DNA from: Candidatus Binatia bacterium
GTDB taxonomy: Bacteria > Desulfobacterota > Binatia > UBA9968 > JAJDTQ01
Direction: 5' to 3'
Assembly (NCBI GenBank): GCA_951813575.1
Contig: OX638375.1
Location: forward strand, 806,001 to 870,000
DNA: 64,000 bases
In this document: one piece after another, positions 16,509-27,990 of the stretch
Layout: the number at the start of each line of letters is the position of its first letter
Position numbering within the stretch: the first letter of the stretch is position 1
The notes under the pieces: model-generated
Database searches by the model: none
Told to the model about the DNA's origin: nothing
What the model saw: only the letters and a program-made list of their open reading frames with translations
Position numbers and translations under genes: made by a program

Positions 16509-16541
16509 AAACCTCTTCTCATCTTGGAAGAGGTTTTTTTT
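16509..16541 (+). terminator. Rho-independent attenuator terminator of the riboswitch
   Basis: AAACCTCTTC (16509-16518) pairs perfectly with GAAGAGGTTT (16527-16536) around an 8-base loop. The run of eight T starts at 16534, so its first bases also close the stem. It is the expression platform of the SAM-I riboswitch and lies 22 bases before the first gene of the operon. Confidence 0.92.
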
Positions 16542-16563
16542 CGTTTGGAGTTTCGTTCCAACC

Positions 16564-17352
16564 ATGCGCCTGAGCCCTGAGCAAGTCGAGCGGTACAGCC
16601 GCCAGATCATGATCCCCGACGTCGGCGGCGGCGGGCAGATCCGCCTGCGCCAGGCGAGCGTGCTGGTGGTGGGCGCCGGCGGCCTGGGAAGCCCCGCCGC
16701 GTTCTACCTGGCCGCCGCCGGCATCGGGAGGCTCGGCATCGTGGACGGCGACACGGTGGACCTGTCCAACCTTCAGCGGCAGATCCTCCACACCACGGCC
16801 GACCGGGGCCACCGCAAGGTGGAATCGGCGCGGTCACGGCTGGCGGAACTCAACGCGGAGGTGGACGTGGCCGTCCACGACGTGCGCTTGACCGACGAGA
16901 ACGCCGCGGAGCTCATGGAGCCCTACGACTTCATCATCGACGGCAGCGACAACTTCGACACCAAGTTCCTCGTCAACGACGTCGCCGTGTCGCTGGGCAA
17001 ACCCTTCTCTCACGCGGGGATCGTCCGTCTCCAGGGGCAGACCATGACCGTGGTGCCGCCGGAGAGCGCCTGTTACCGCTGCCTGTTCGAGGAACCGCCG
17101 GCGCCGGGTGAGGTCCTCGGCTGCCAGCAGGCCGGCATCCTCGGCGCGGTGGCCGGAACCATCGGTTCCATCCAGGCCACGGAGGCCATCAAGTACATCG
17201 TCGGCCTCGAGGAGCACCTGCTGGTGAACCGCCTGCTCACCTACGACGCCAAGACCATGGAAATACGCAACGTACCGGTGCCGCCGAACCCCCGCTGCAA
17301 GGCCTGTGGCGCCCCCGCGGGTTCGCCGGCCTCCCAAAGGAGTCACGCATGA
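16564..17352 (+). CDS. MoeB/ThiF/HesA-family E1-like adenylyltransferase for a sulfur carrier
   Basis: A 262-residue E1-like enzyme that adenylates the C-terminus of a ubiquitin-like sulfur carrier. The nucleotide-binding motif VVGAGGLGSPAAFYLA is near residue 36, the DNLQR-type motif appears as LSNLQRQIL near residue 68, and DGSDNFDTKFLVND near residue 125 is typical. Zinc Cys pairs are CYRC and CKAC. There is no rhodanese domain, so sulfur must come from another protein. It is the first gene behind the SAM-I riboswitch. Its stop overlaps the ATG of the threonine-synthase-like gene. The carrier is presumably the MoaD-like protein at 18689. Confidence 0.92.
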   Translation: MRLSPEQVERYSRQIMIPDVGGGGQIRLRQASVLVVGAGGLGSPAAFYLAAAGIGRLGIVDGDTVDLSNLQRQILHTTADRGHRKVESARSRLAELNAEVDVAVHDVRLTDENAAELMEPYDFIIDGSDNFDTKFLVNDVAVSLGKPFSHAGIVRLQGQTMTVVPPESACYRCLFEEPPAPGEVLGCQQAGILGAVAGTIGSIQATEAIKYIVGLEEHLLVNRLLTYDAKTMEIRNVPVPPNPRCKACGAPAGSPASQRSHA

Positions 17353-18614
17353 GCTTCGTCCAGGGACTGAAATGCCGGGAGTGCAAACGGGAGTATCCCA
17401 TCGCGCCCCTCCACGTGTGCGAGGACTGCTTCGGCCCCCTCGAGGTGGAATACGACTATGACGGTATCCGCCAGAGCGTCAGCCGGGAGAAGATTGCCTC
17501 GCGCGCACACAACCTGTGGCGTTACCGGGAGCTTCTGCCCATCGAGGAAGAGCCCAGGGTGGGCCTCTACTCGGGGTTTACCCCGCTCATTCGCGCCCGC
17601 CGCCTGGGCGAGGCGCTGGGCGTCGAGGAGATCTACCTCAAGGACGACTCGGTGAACCACCCGACCTTCTCCTACAAGGACCGGGTGGTGTCGGTGGCCA
17701 TCTCCAAGGCCATCGAGTTCGGCTACGAGACGGTCTCGTGCGCATCCACCGGGAACCTTGCCAACTCGGTGTCGGCCCACGCCGCCAGCGCCGGGCTCAA
17801 CTGCTACGTCTTCATTCCCGAAGGGCTGGAAGAAGGGAAGATCGTCGGTTCGGCCATCTACGGCCCGCGCACCATCGCCATCAAGGGGACCTACGACGAC
17901 GTCAACCGCCTGTGCAGCGAGATCGGCGACAAGTACCAGTGGGCCTTCGTCAACGTGAACCTCAGGCCCTACTACTCCGAGGGGGCCAAGACCCACGCCT
18001 TCGAGGTCGCCGAGCAGTTGGGATGGAAGCTGCCGCGGCACATCGTCGTGGGCTCCGCCGGCGGAACCATCCTTCCCAAGCTGGCGAAGGGCTTCAAGGA
18101 ACTGCGTGAAGTGGGGCTGGTGGGCCGGGATGAGCCGTGCAGCATCTACTCGGCCCAGGCCGCGGGCTGCTCCCCCATCATCGACGCCCTGAAGAAAGGC
18201 ACGGATGTCGTGGATCCGGTCAAGCCCAACACCATCGCCACCTCCATCGCCATCGGCAATCCTGCCGACGGCTACTACGTCATCCAGGCCGTCAAGGAAT
18301 CCGGCGGATGGGGCGAGAACGTCACGGACGACGAGATCCTCGACGGCATCAAGCTGCTCGCCTCCACGGAGGGCATCTTCACCGAGCCGGCCGGCGGCAC
18401 GGAAATTGCGGTGACAAGGAAACTGATCGAGCAGGGCCGGATTCCCCGGGACGAGTCCATCGTAGTCTCCATTACAGGGAACGGCTACAAGACGATCGAA
18501 ACGGTGGCGCACATCATCGACCGGCCCTACAGCATCGACGCGGCCCTGGGCACCTTCGACGCACTTTACGACGAGCTGTCGCAGGGGTCATCCGAAAAGG
18601 CGCGGGCGGGGTGA
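17349..18614 (+). CDS. threonine synthase-like PLP enzyme, candidate thiocarboxylate-dependent homocysteine synthase
   Basis: A 421-residue fold-type II PLP enzyme of the threonine synthase family. An N-terminal zinc-ribbon-like segment (CRECKREYP, CEDC) is followed by the PLP lysine motif TFSYKDR near residue 110 and the phosphate-binding ASTGNLANS. Threonine synthases convert O-phosphohomoserine to threonine. This copy is translated from a SAM-riboswitch operon with a sulfur carrier and its activating enzyme, and a second, canonical threonine synthase exists at 44186-45559. From memory, a threonine-synthase homologue acting with a sulfur carrier to make homocysteine is known in Streptomyces (MetM/MetO); I infer the same role here. 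Threonine synthesis cannot be excluded. Confidence 0.85.
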   Translation: MSFVQGLKCRECKREYPIAPLHVCEDCFGPLEVEYDYDGIRQSVSREKIASRAHNLWRYRELLPIEEEPRVGLYSGFTPLIRARRLGEALGVEEIYLKDDSVNHPTFSYKDRVVSVAISKAIEFGYETVSCASTGNLANSVSAHAASAGLNCYVFIPEGLEEGKIVGSAIYGPRTIAIKGTYDDVNRLCSEIGDKYQWAFVNVNLRPYYSEGAKTHAFEVAEQLGWKLPRHIVVGSAGGTILPKLAKGFKELREVGLVGRDEPCSIYSAQAAGCSPIIDALKKGTDVVDPVKPNTIATSIAIGNPADGYYVIQAVKESGGWGENVTDDEILDGIKLLASTEGIFTEPAGGTEIAVTRKLIEQGRIPRDESIVVSITGNGYKTIETVAHIIDRPYSIDAALGTFDALYDELSQGSSEKARAG

Positions 18615-18688
18615 CCGGGTCCCCCGAATCCCCGTGTTGAAAAGGTCGCAGACCGGATTTATCCTAGACTGGAAAGGGAGGTCCTTTC

Positions 18689-18967
18689 ATGAGTGTTCGC
18701 GTACGTGTCCCTACCCCCTTGAGGAAGTTCACCCAGGGATCGGATGAGGTCGACGCCAACGGCGCCACCGTCTCGGCCATGCTGGACGACCTCGAACAGA
18801 ACCACCCCGGCATCAAGGAACGCATCATGGACGAGAACGGCAAGGTTCGCCGGTTCGTGAACGTCTACGTCAACGGAGACGACATCCGCTTCCTCAAGAA
18901 CGTGGATACCGCGTTGAAGGACGGGGACAGCATATCCATCGTGCCGGCCATCGCCGGAGGCATGTAA
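18689..18967 (+). CDS. MoaD/ThiS-family ubiquitin-like sulfur carrier protein (GG-Met C-terminus)
   Basis: A 92-residue beta-grasp protein. The start SVRVRVPTPLRKFTQG, the middle VRRFVNVYVNGDDIRFL and the end ISIVPAIAGGM match CysO-type sulfur carriers, which carry sulfur as a C-terminal thiocarboxylate on Gly-Gly. Here one Met follows the Gly-Gly (GGA GGC ATG TAA), so a protease would have to trim it before activation, as known for carriers handled by JAMM/Mec-type enzymes; none is in the window. Located between the threonine-synthase-like gene and the CysM-like gene. An AGGGAGG ribosome site precedes the ATG. Confidence 0.92.
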   Translation: MSVRVRVPTPLRKFTQGSDEVDANGATVSAMLDDLEQNHPGIKERIMDENGKVRRFVNVYVNGDDIRFLKNVDTALKDGDSISIVPAIAGGM

Positions 18968-18971
18968 CCGC

Positions 18972-19967
18972 TTGCTCACCGCTCTGAGACAGAACACCCC
19001 GCCGCCGGCGCGGGCGCTCAGGAAAGCCGGGGCCGTCACCGAACTGGTGGGCGACACCCCCCTGGTCCGGATCGGGCGGGTCGCCCGCGGCCTCGCTCCC
19101 GGAGTGCGCATTCTGGCGAAGCTCGAAGGGTTCAACCCCGGCGGCTCGGTGAAGGACCGGCCCGCGCTCAGAATGATCCAGGAGGGGATCCGCACCGGCC
19201 TCCTCAAACCCGGCCAGACCATCATCGACTCGACGTCGGGCAACACCGGCATCGCCATTGCCATGGTGGGCGCGGCGCTGGGCTACGGCGTCCGCCTGGT
19301 GCTGCCGTCCAACGTCAGCGAGGAACGCAAGGGCATCATCCGCTTCTTCGGCGCGGACATCGTCTACAGCGACCCCCTCGAAGGCTCCGACGGCGCCATC
19401 CGTCTCTGCCGCAAGATGGTCGGCGAGGACACGGGGACGTATTTCAAGCCCGATCAATACTTCAACCCCATGAACAGCCGGGCCCACTACGAGACCACCG
19501 GCCCGGAGATCTATCGGCAGACCGAGGGCACGGTCACCCACTTCGTCGCCGGCATCGGCACCGGCGGCACCGTGATGGGCACCGGGCGGTTCCTCAAGGA
19601 GCATGACCCCCGGATCGCGGTCATCGGAGTGGAGCCGGACGCACCGCTGCACGGACTCGAGGGATTGAAGCACATGGCCAGCTCCATCGTCCCGGGGATC
19701 TACCACGAGGAAGAGCTGGACCTCAAAGTTCCGGTGTCCACGGAGGCTGCCTACGACATGGTCTATCGCCTCAGCCAGGAAGAGGGGCTGCTGGTGGGGC
19801 AATCCTCCGGGGCCGCCATGGTCGCGACCTTGCAAGTCGCCCGGCAACTCACCCACGGCACGGTGGTGACGGTGTTTCCCGACTTCGGGAGCCGCTACCT
19901 GACCACGAACATGTGGACGAGCTGGAAGGAAAACCTGGATGTCGGCGACCTGGAATTCTCCATATGA
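18972..19967 (+). CDS. cysteine synthase, CysM-like (sulfur-carrier-dependent type)
   Basis: A 331-residue fold-type II PLP enzyme that adds sulfide or carrier-bound sulfur to an activated serine. The PLP Lys motif is FNPGGSVKDRPALRM near residue 50, STSGNTGIAIAM binds the substrate carboxylate, and GIGTGGTVMGTGRFL binds phosphate. The last motif and the general layout resemble mycobacterial CysM, which works with the carrier CysO and O-phosphoserine. The start is TTG 18972, four bases after the carrier stop. Its stop overlaps the ATG of the next gene. A role in cysteine formation from the upstream carrier follows from context. Confidence 0.9.
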   Translation: MLTALRQNTPPPARALRKAGAVTELVGDTPLVRIGRVARGLAPGVRILAKLEGFNPGGSVKDRPALRMIQEGIRTGLLKPGQTIIDSTSGNTGIAIAMVGAALGYGVRLVLPSNVSEERKGIIRFFGADIVYSDPLEGSDGAIRLCRKMVGEDTGTYFKPDQYFNPMNSRAHYETTGPEIYRQTEGTVTHFVAGIGTGGTVMGTGRFLKEHDPRIAVIGVEPDAPLHGLEGLKHMASSIVPGIYHEEELDLKVPVSTEAAYDMVYRLSQEEGLLVGQSSGAAMVATLQVARQLTHGTVVTVFPDFGSRYLTTNMWTSWKENLDVGDLEFSI

Positions 19968-21112
19968 TCATCCGCTGTCCCAACTGTTCCACCACCTATA
20001 AGGTGAGCGGCAGCGTCTTCGACGCGCCCCAGCCCACCTTCCGTTGCACTCGCTGCAAGCACGTCTTCATGGTCCAGGTGCACTTGCAGTTGACCGAAGA
20101 GGAATCGCCGGCAGCCGTTGAGCGGGCGGAGCAGCAAACGGCCGAGACTTCCGGGACCGACGACCGGAACGATGTCGCCGACGGGCCGGATGCCCCGCCC
20201 GACGAAGAAGCCTGGGAGGATGCCGTTGCGGAGGATGACGTCGTCCCGCCCGCGGCGGACACGGCACCGGACGCCTCGGAACCGCCCCCGGAGGCCATCG
20301 AGGCCGCCGACGAGTTCCCGGCCCCGGACCGGGCCGGCATCGATGTAGACGAAGAAGACGCCGGCGACACGGCGCCTTCCTACCGTGGCTTCGAGATAGA
20401 CACCCCGGAAACGGAACTTGCGGAAGCGGGGACGACGGACCCGGTGGAGGAGACCCCGGCCGAAGACGCGGATTCCCCGGTCGGTGACAAGCGGCAGCCG
20501 GACTTCGAGATCGCGGAGGACTTCCTGTTGCCTCCCACGCGGGAGGCGCCGCCGCCGGGGAGGCCGCTAGGGGATTCCAGAGGCTCGATCGTGCCGCTGG
20601 CGAGCCTCTTGTGCCTCGCCGTGCTCGCCTTCGTTCTGGTAGCGCTGATCTATCAGGCCAATCCGCAGCCCCTGGATTCCCTGATACGGCGGATCCCGTG
20701 GTACGGCAGCGCCGTCTTCGACAACCGGCACTTCAAGCAGACGCTGGTTGTCGAGTCGCTGGCATCGGGGGTCCATCCCGTCCTGAACCAGACCGAGGTC
20801 TTCATCGTTTCCGGGAAGCTCACAAACCGCAACGACCGAAGCGTCCACAAGGTAAGGATCGAGGCGCGGCTCTTCGACGCGGAAGGGAAACAGATAGGTC
20901 AGCAGGTCACGTTCGTGGGAAACGCCATCTCCGCCAAGATCATCCAGGACATGACGTTTCGCGAGATCTCGCTGCTCCAGAGCCTCAAGCCCCAGAGCAA
21001 CTACCGGATCGGGCCCGACGGTTCGGCGAACTTCACGATCGTCTTTCCGAAACCCAAGACGGCGGTGGAGTCCTTCAGTTGCCGGGTGGTCTCGGCCGAG
21101 GCCGCCGCCTAG
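19964..21112 (+). CDS. zinc-ribbon MJ0042 / DUF3426 membrane protein
   Basis: A 382-residue protein. An N-terminal MJ0042-type zinc finger (MIIRCPNCSTTYKV, FRCTRCKHVF) is followed by a long acidic low-complexity region (about residues 45-195), one membrane segment (LASLLCLAVLAFVLVALIY, about residue 210) and a C-terminal DUF3426-like beta domain ending in NFTIVFPKP. This architecture is common in proteobacteria, and its function is not established. The ATG overlaps the stop of the CysM-like gene (ATGA), so it is the last gene of the riboswitch operon. Confidence 0.85.
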   Translation: MIIRCPNCSTTYKVSGSVFDAPQPTFRCTRCKHVFMVQVHLQLTEEESPAAVERAEQQTAETSGTDDRNDVADGPDAPPDEEAWEDAVAEDDVVPPAADTAPDASEPPPEAIEAADEFPAPDRAGIDVDEEDAGDTAPSYRGFEIDTPETELAEAGTTDPVEETPAEDADSPVGDKRQPDFEIAEDFLLPPTREAPPPGRPLGDSRGSIVPLASLLCLAVLAFVLVALIYQANPQPLDSLIRRIPWYGSAVFDNRHFKQTLVVESLASGVHPVLNQTEVFIVSGKLTNRNDRSVHKVRIEARLFDAEGKQIGQQVTFVGNAISAKIIQDMTFREISLLQSLKPQSNYRIGPDGSANFTIVFPKPKTAVESFSCRVVSAEAAA

Positions 21113-21136
21113 TGACTCAGCGGCCTGTTGGAGGGG

Positions 21137-21331
21137 TCATTCCTTCTTGGGACCCTCGCCTTCGCCCTTGTCGGTCTCGGTCACGTCGATCTCGTCCGGC
21201 TCGTGCAGCGACTTGCGAAAGCTCTTGATCCCCTTGCCCAGCCCCGAGCCGAGCTCCGGCAGCCTTCGGCTGAACAGCACCAGGATGATCACCAGAATTA
21301 TCAGAAGTTCCCAGATTCCAAGACCAAACAT
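21137..21331 (-). CDS. tatA: Sec-independent protein translocase subunit TatA
   Basis: A 64-residue TatA/E-family protein: N-terminal [19 protein letters not shown] membrane helix, the conserved hinge with [20 protein letters not shown] amphipathic helix, and an acidic then basic tail. It forms the pore part of the twin-arginine export system. TatB and TatC are not in the window. It stands alone between the zinc-ribbon gene (convergent) and the glycine cleavage operon. Confidence 0.95.
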   Translation of the reverse strand: MFGLGIWELLIILVIILVLFSRRLPELGSGLGKGIKSFRKSLHEPDEIDVTETDKGEGEGPKKE

Positions 21332-21427
21332 GACGGGGATCCCCTCGTGTCGTTCGGGTCGCCTGAGTCACGGAACAACGCCCCGATTCTAGCCCAAAAG
21401 CCGGCCGATTGACAGGCGCCGCCACCT

Positions 21428-24312
<2,885 letters not shown>

Positions 24313-24316
<4 letters not shown>

Positions 24317-24720
24317 GCGCCGTCGTCATCATCCTGCTGGCCTTCGCAATACTCCGTGTACTCCTCTGGCGTCATCAGGTCGTCCAACTCGTCGGCGTCC
24401 GACAGGGTGACCTTGATGATCCAGCCTTCTCCGTAGGGGTCTTCGTTGATGAGCTCCGGCGTATCCGGCAGCGCGTCATTGACCTCGGTCACCGTGCCGC
24501 TGACCGGGGCGTAGAGATCCGATACCGCCTTCACCGATTCCACCGCGCCGAAGGGATCGTCCTTGCTGATCTTCTCGCCCAACTCCGGCACCTCCACGTA
24601 GACCACGTCGCCCAGCTCGTTCTGCGCGAAGTCCGAGATGCCGATAACCCCGGTGTCGCCGGCCTCCACCGACACCCACTCGTGCTCTCGCGAATACTTC
24701 AGACCCTTCGGGTACTCCAT
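24313..24720 (-). CDS. gcvH: glycine cleavage system H protein
   Basis: A 135-residue lipoyl carrier. The start [16 protein letters not shown] and the lipoylation site [15 protein letters not shown] (Lys near residue 63) are diagnostic. It shuttles the aminomethyl group from P to T protein. AAGGAGGAAGAG precedes the ATG. The C-terminus has a short acidic tail (DDDDG). The stop overlaps the TTG of gcvP, so the two are coupled. Confidence 0.97.
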
Positions 24721-24781
24721 CTCTTCCTCCTTGGCGGTCTGTGGGCCGTCGTGGACACGCCCGCCCCCGGCGCACGTCCGG

Positions 24782-25873
24782 CTAGCGGACGAAGGGCAAC
24801 CGGACGGTGCGGGCCGGAACCCGGCGGCGGCGGATCTCCACCTGCACCTCCGTGTCGAGAGCCGCCGCGTCCGTCGACACGTACCCCAGGGCTATGGCCT
24901 TCCCCAGGGTCGGGGAGAGCGTACCGCTGGTCACCCGTCCGACCTCGCGGTCATCGTGAAAGACCGGATAGCCCTCGCGGGCGATGCCCGCCTCCTCCAT
25001 CTCCAGGCCCACCAGGCGGCGGCGCAACGGCTCCTTCCGGGACAGCACGTCGGACCCGAGGAACGGCCCCTTGTCGAGCTTCGTGACCCACCCGAGCCGG
25101 GCCTCCGGCGGCGTCGTGGTGTCGTCGAGCTCGTGGCCGTACAGCGGGAACCCTTTTTCGAGCCGGAGCGTGTCCCTGGCCCCCAGCCCGGCAGGCTCTA
25201 CCTCGCCGGTACCCACCAAGGCGTCCCACAACCGGCCTCCGCCGTCCGCCGGGCAATAGAGCTCGAAGCCGTCCTCCCCGGTGTATCCGGTGCGGGAAAC
25301 GATGCAGGGAACCCCGTCCACCTCCGCCGCCACGAAGCTGAACGCCTTGACGGCCGAGAGCTCTGCCGCGGTGAACCGCTGGAGGATACTCTCCGCCTCC
25401 GGCCCCTGAAGCGCCAGCAGCGCATAGGAGTCGCTCACGTCGCGCACCGTCACGTCGTCGTCGCCCGCGTGGCTTGCCAGCCAGTCGAAGTCGACGGCCC
25501 GCCGGGAGGCGTTGACGCACAGCAAGTACCGCTCGGCCTCCAGCCTGAAGATCACCAGATCGTCGATGACGCCAGCCCGCTCGTTCAACAGCAGCGTGTA
25601 CTGCGCCTGCGAAGGGCTCAGCCGCTCGACGTCGTTGGTGGTGACCCTTTGGCAGAACCGGGAGGCGCCGGGACCCGACGCCTCGATCTCTCCCATGTGG
25701 CTCACGTCGAAGAGCCCGGCCCGGGAGCGCACCGCGGCGTGCTCCGCCTGGATGCCCCGGTACTGGACCGGCATGTCCCATCCCGCGAACTCCACCATGC
25801 GGGCTCCGAGAGCCTTGTGGCGGGCGTGGAGGGGAGTCCTCCTGGGTCTCTGCGGTTGCGTTTCTCCGGCCAC
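24782..25873 (-). CDS. gcvT: glycine cleavage system aminomethyltransferase (T protein)
   Basis: A roughly 363-residue T protein. The N-terminal TPLHARHKALGARMVEFAGW and DVSHMGEI are typical, as are FSVGLEKGF-like segments (here LRLEKGFPLYGHEL) and the C-terminal IALGYV. It releases ammonia and makes 5,10-methylene-tetrahydrofolate. No ATG lies at the expected start; I chose GTG 25873 because AAGGA lies nine bases upstream, while GTG 25879 is too close to it. The gene follows folD by 20 bases and precedes gcvH by 61. Confidence 0.92.
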   Translation of the reverse strand: MAGETQPQRPRRTPLHARHKALGARMVEFAGWDMPVQYRGIQAEHAAVRSRAGLFDVSHMGEIEASGPGASRFCQRVTTNDVERLSPSQAQYTLLLNERAGVIDDLVIFRLEAERYLLCVNASRRAVDFDWLASHAGDDDVTVRDVSDSYALLALQGPEAESILQRFTAAELSAVKAFSFVAAEVDGVPCIVSRTGYTGEDGFELYCPADGGGRLWDALVGTGEVEPAGLGARDTLRLEKGFPLYGHELDDTTTPPEARLGWVTKLDKGPFLGSDVLSRKEPLRRRLVGLEMEEAGIAREGYPVFHDDREVGRVTSGTLSPTLGKAIALGYVSTDAAALDTEVQVEIRRRRVPARTVRLPFVR

Positions 25874-25893
25874 GGCCACTGGTCCTTCGTGTC

Positions 25894-26739
25894 CTACTCC
25901 AGGGATCGCTGCGCCGACAGCAGCGTGTTGGAAAGCAGCATGCAAATGGTCATGGGCCCGACGCCTCCGGGCACCGGGGAGATCCACGACGCCCGCTCCC
26001 GGGCCGACTCGAACTCGACGTCGCCCGCCAGCTTGCCGGTGGGCAGCCGATTGATTCCCACGTCGATCACCACCGCGCCGGGCTTGATCCATTCGCCGCG
26101 AATGGCATGCGCCTTGCCGACCGCCGCCACCACCACGTCCGCCCGGCCCACCTCCGCGCCCAGGTCCGCGGTGCGCGAGTGGCAAAGCGTCACGGTGGCA
26201 TGCCGCTCAAGCAGCATCAGCGCCACCGGCTTGCCGACGATGTTGCTGCGGCCCACCACCACGGCCGTCTTGCCCTTGAGCTCGCAGCCCACCGAATCCA
26301 GCAGCCTCATGATCCCCAGGGGCGTGCAGGGCCGGAACCCGGTGCCGCCGGAGAGCAGCAGCCCCTGGTTCACCGGGTGAAAGCCGTCCACGTCCTTGTC
26401 CGGAGAAACCGCCTCCAGGATCCGGTCGGTGGCGATGGAGTCGGGCAGGGGCAGCTGCACCAGAATGCCGTGTATGGCGGGGTCCTGGTTGAGGCGTTCG
26501 ATCAGGTCCAGGAGCTCGTGCTGGGTCACCGACGCGGGAAGAAGGTGCTCCACCGAGCGAATGCCCGCCTCCGTGCACGCCTTCTCCTTGTTCCGTACGT
26601 ACAGGCGCGACGCCGGGTCTTCCCCCACCAGCACCACGCCCAACCCGGGCACGACGCCGTGATCGTTGCGGAGGCGCTCCGTGTCCCTCCGCACCTCCTC
26701 GCGCACCTGTTTCGCCACCGCCTTGCCGTCGATCATCAT
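25894..26739 (-). CDS. folD: bifunctional methylene-tetrahydrofolate dehydrogenase / cyclohydrolase
   Basis: A 281-residue FolD. Signatures seen in order are the catalytic Lys region [25 protein letters not shown], the NADP-binding [14 protein letters not shown] and [14 protein letters not shown]. It interconverts methylene-, methenyl- and formyl-tetrahydrofolate. As first gene of the gcv operon it processes the C1 units released by glycine cleavage. Two adjacent ATGs (26739 and 26736) are possible starts. No glycine riboswitch is visible upstream. Confidence 0.95.
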   Translation of the reverse strand: MMIDGKAVAKQVREEVRRDTERLRNDHGVVPGLGVVLVGEDPASRLYVRNKEKACTEAGIRSVEHLLPASVTQHELLDLIERLNQDPAIHGILVQLPLPDSIATDRILEAVSPDKDVDGFHPVNQGLLLSGGTGFRPCTPLGIMRLLDSVGCELKGKTAVVVGRSNIVGKPVALMLLERHATVTLCHSRTADLGAEVGRADVVVAAVGKAHAIRGEWIKPGAVVIDVGINRLPTGKLAGDVEFESARERASWISPVPGGVGPMTICMLLSNTLLSAQRSLE

Positions 26740-26871
26740 CGTGTCGCCGCTCCGATCCTGCTCCTGAATCCCGGTTAACACGCCCGGAGTACGAGGTCAA
26801 TAAATGACCACGGAGAGCAGGCGGACGATGCCAGCTTGACACTCCGATAGTGCTCACGTACCAATAAATCA

Positions 26872-27990
26872 ATGGTCGTAGGCGTCCCAAAGGAGTTGAA
26901 AACCGACGAAAACAGGGTCGCGCTGACGCCCGCGGGAGCGGCGGCGTTCATCGCCCACGGCCATCAGGTGCTGGTGGAACGCAACGCCGGCAGAGGCAGC
27001 CATATTCCCAACCGTGCCTACACCGCCACCGGGGCCACGGTGGTGGATCGCGTCGGGGACGTGTGGGACGGTTCCGACCTCGTCATGAAGGTCAAGGAGC
27101 CGGTACCGGAAGAGTTCGCCCGCCTGAGGCCCGGGCTCGCGCTCTTCACCTACCTCCACCTCGCCGCCCAACCCGAGCTCACCCAAGCGCTGTGCGAGAA
27201 GGACGTCGCCGCCATCGGCTACGAGACCATCGCGCTCGACGACGGCACGCTGCCGCTCCTGACTCCCATGAGCGAGATCGCCGGGCGGCTGTCCCTGCAA
27301 GTGGGGGCCTGGTGCCTGCAGGCGGAGACCGGCGGCAGAGGAGTGCTGCTGGGAGGCGCCTCGGGGGTCCGCCCGGGAAAGGTGGTGGTGCTGGGAGCGG
27401 GCACGGTGGGAGCCTCGGCGTGCCAGGTCGCGGCCGGCATGGGCGCCGACGTCAGCGTGCTGGACGTCAACCCCGCCCGGCTGCGGTATATCCACGACAT
27501 TCTCGGCGGACGCCTGACCACCCTCATGTCCAATCAGGCCAACCTGGAGGAGGAGATCGCCGACGCGGACCTGCTCATCGGCTCCGTGCTCATCACCGGG
27601 GACAGAACGCCGATGCTGCTGGAGCGGGACCGGATCAAGCGTATGAAGCGCGGCGCGGCCATCGTCGACGTTTCCATCGACCAGGGAGGGTTCGCCGAAA
27701 CCTCCCGGCCCACCACGCACCGCGATCCCATCTACGTCGACGAGCGGGTGGTGCATTATTGCGTCACCAACATGCCCGCGCTGGTGCCGCACACGGCCAC
27801 CCACGCGCTGACCAACGCCACGCTGTCCTACGGCCTCGCCATCGCGGACAAGGGCCTGCAGCGCGCGATGCAGGAGATGCGGCCGCTGGCGCGGGGACTC
27901 AACGTCCACCGCGGACGGGTCACCCACGCCGGCGTTGCCAGCGCCCTGAAGGTCCCCCTGACGCCGGTGGACGAGGCCCTCTGCGCATGA
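26872..27990 (+). CDS. ald: alanine dehydrogenase
   Basis: A 372-residue NAD-dependent alanine dehydrogenase: start MVVGVPKELKTDENRVALTP, active-site region FTYLHLAAQPELTQ and the Rossmann motif VVLGAGTVGASACQVA near residue 175, then IVDVSIDQGG. It interconverts alanine and pyruvate plus ammonia. Divergent from the folD-gcv operon, with which it shares a 132-base intergenic space. The DHH gene starts inside its stop codon (ATGA). Confidence 0.95.
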   Translation: MVVGVPKELKTDENRVALTPAGAAAFIAHGHQVLVERNAGRGSHIPNRAYTATGATVVDRVGDVWDGSDLVMKVKEPVPEEFARLRPGLALFTYLHLAAQPELTQALCEKDVAAIGYETIALDDGTLPLLTPMSEIAGRLSLQVGAWCLQAETGGRGVLLGGASGVRPGKVVVLGAGTVGASACQVAAGMGADVSVLDVNPARLRYIHDILGGRLTTLMSNQANLEEEIADADLLIGSVLITGDRTPMLLERDRIKRMKRGAAIVDVSIDQGGFAETSRPTTHRDPIYVDERVVHYCVTNMPALVPHTATHALTNATLSYGLAIADKGLQRAMQEMRPLARGLNVHRGRVTHAGVASALKVPLTPVDEALCA

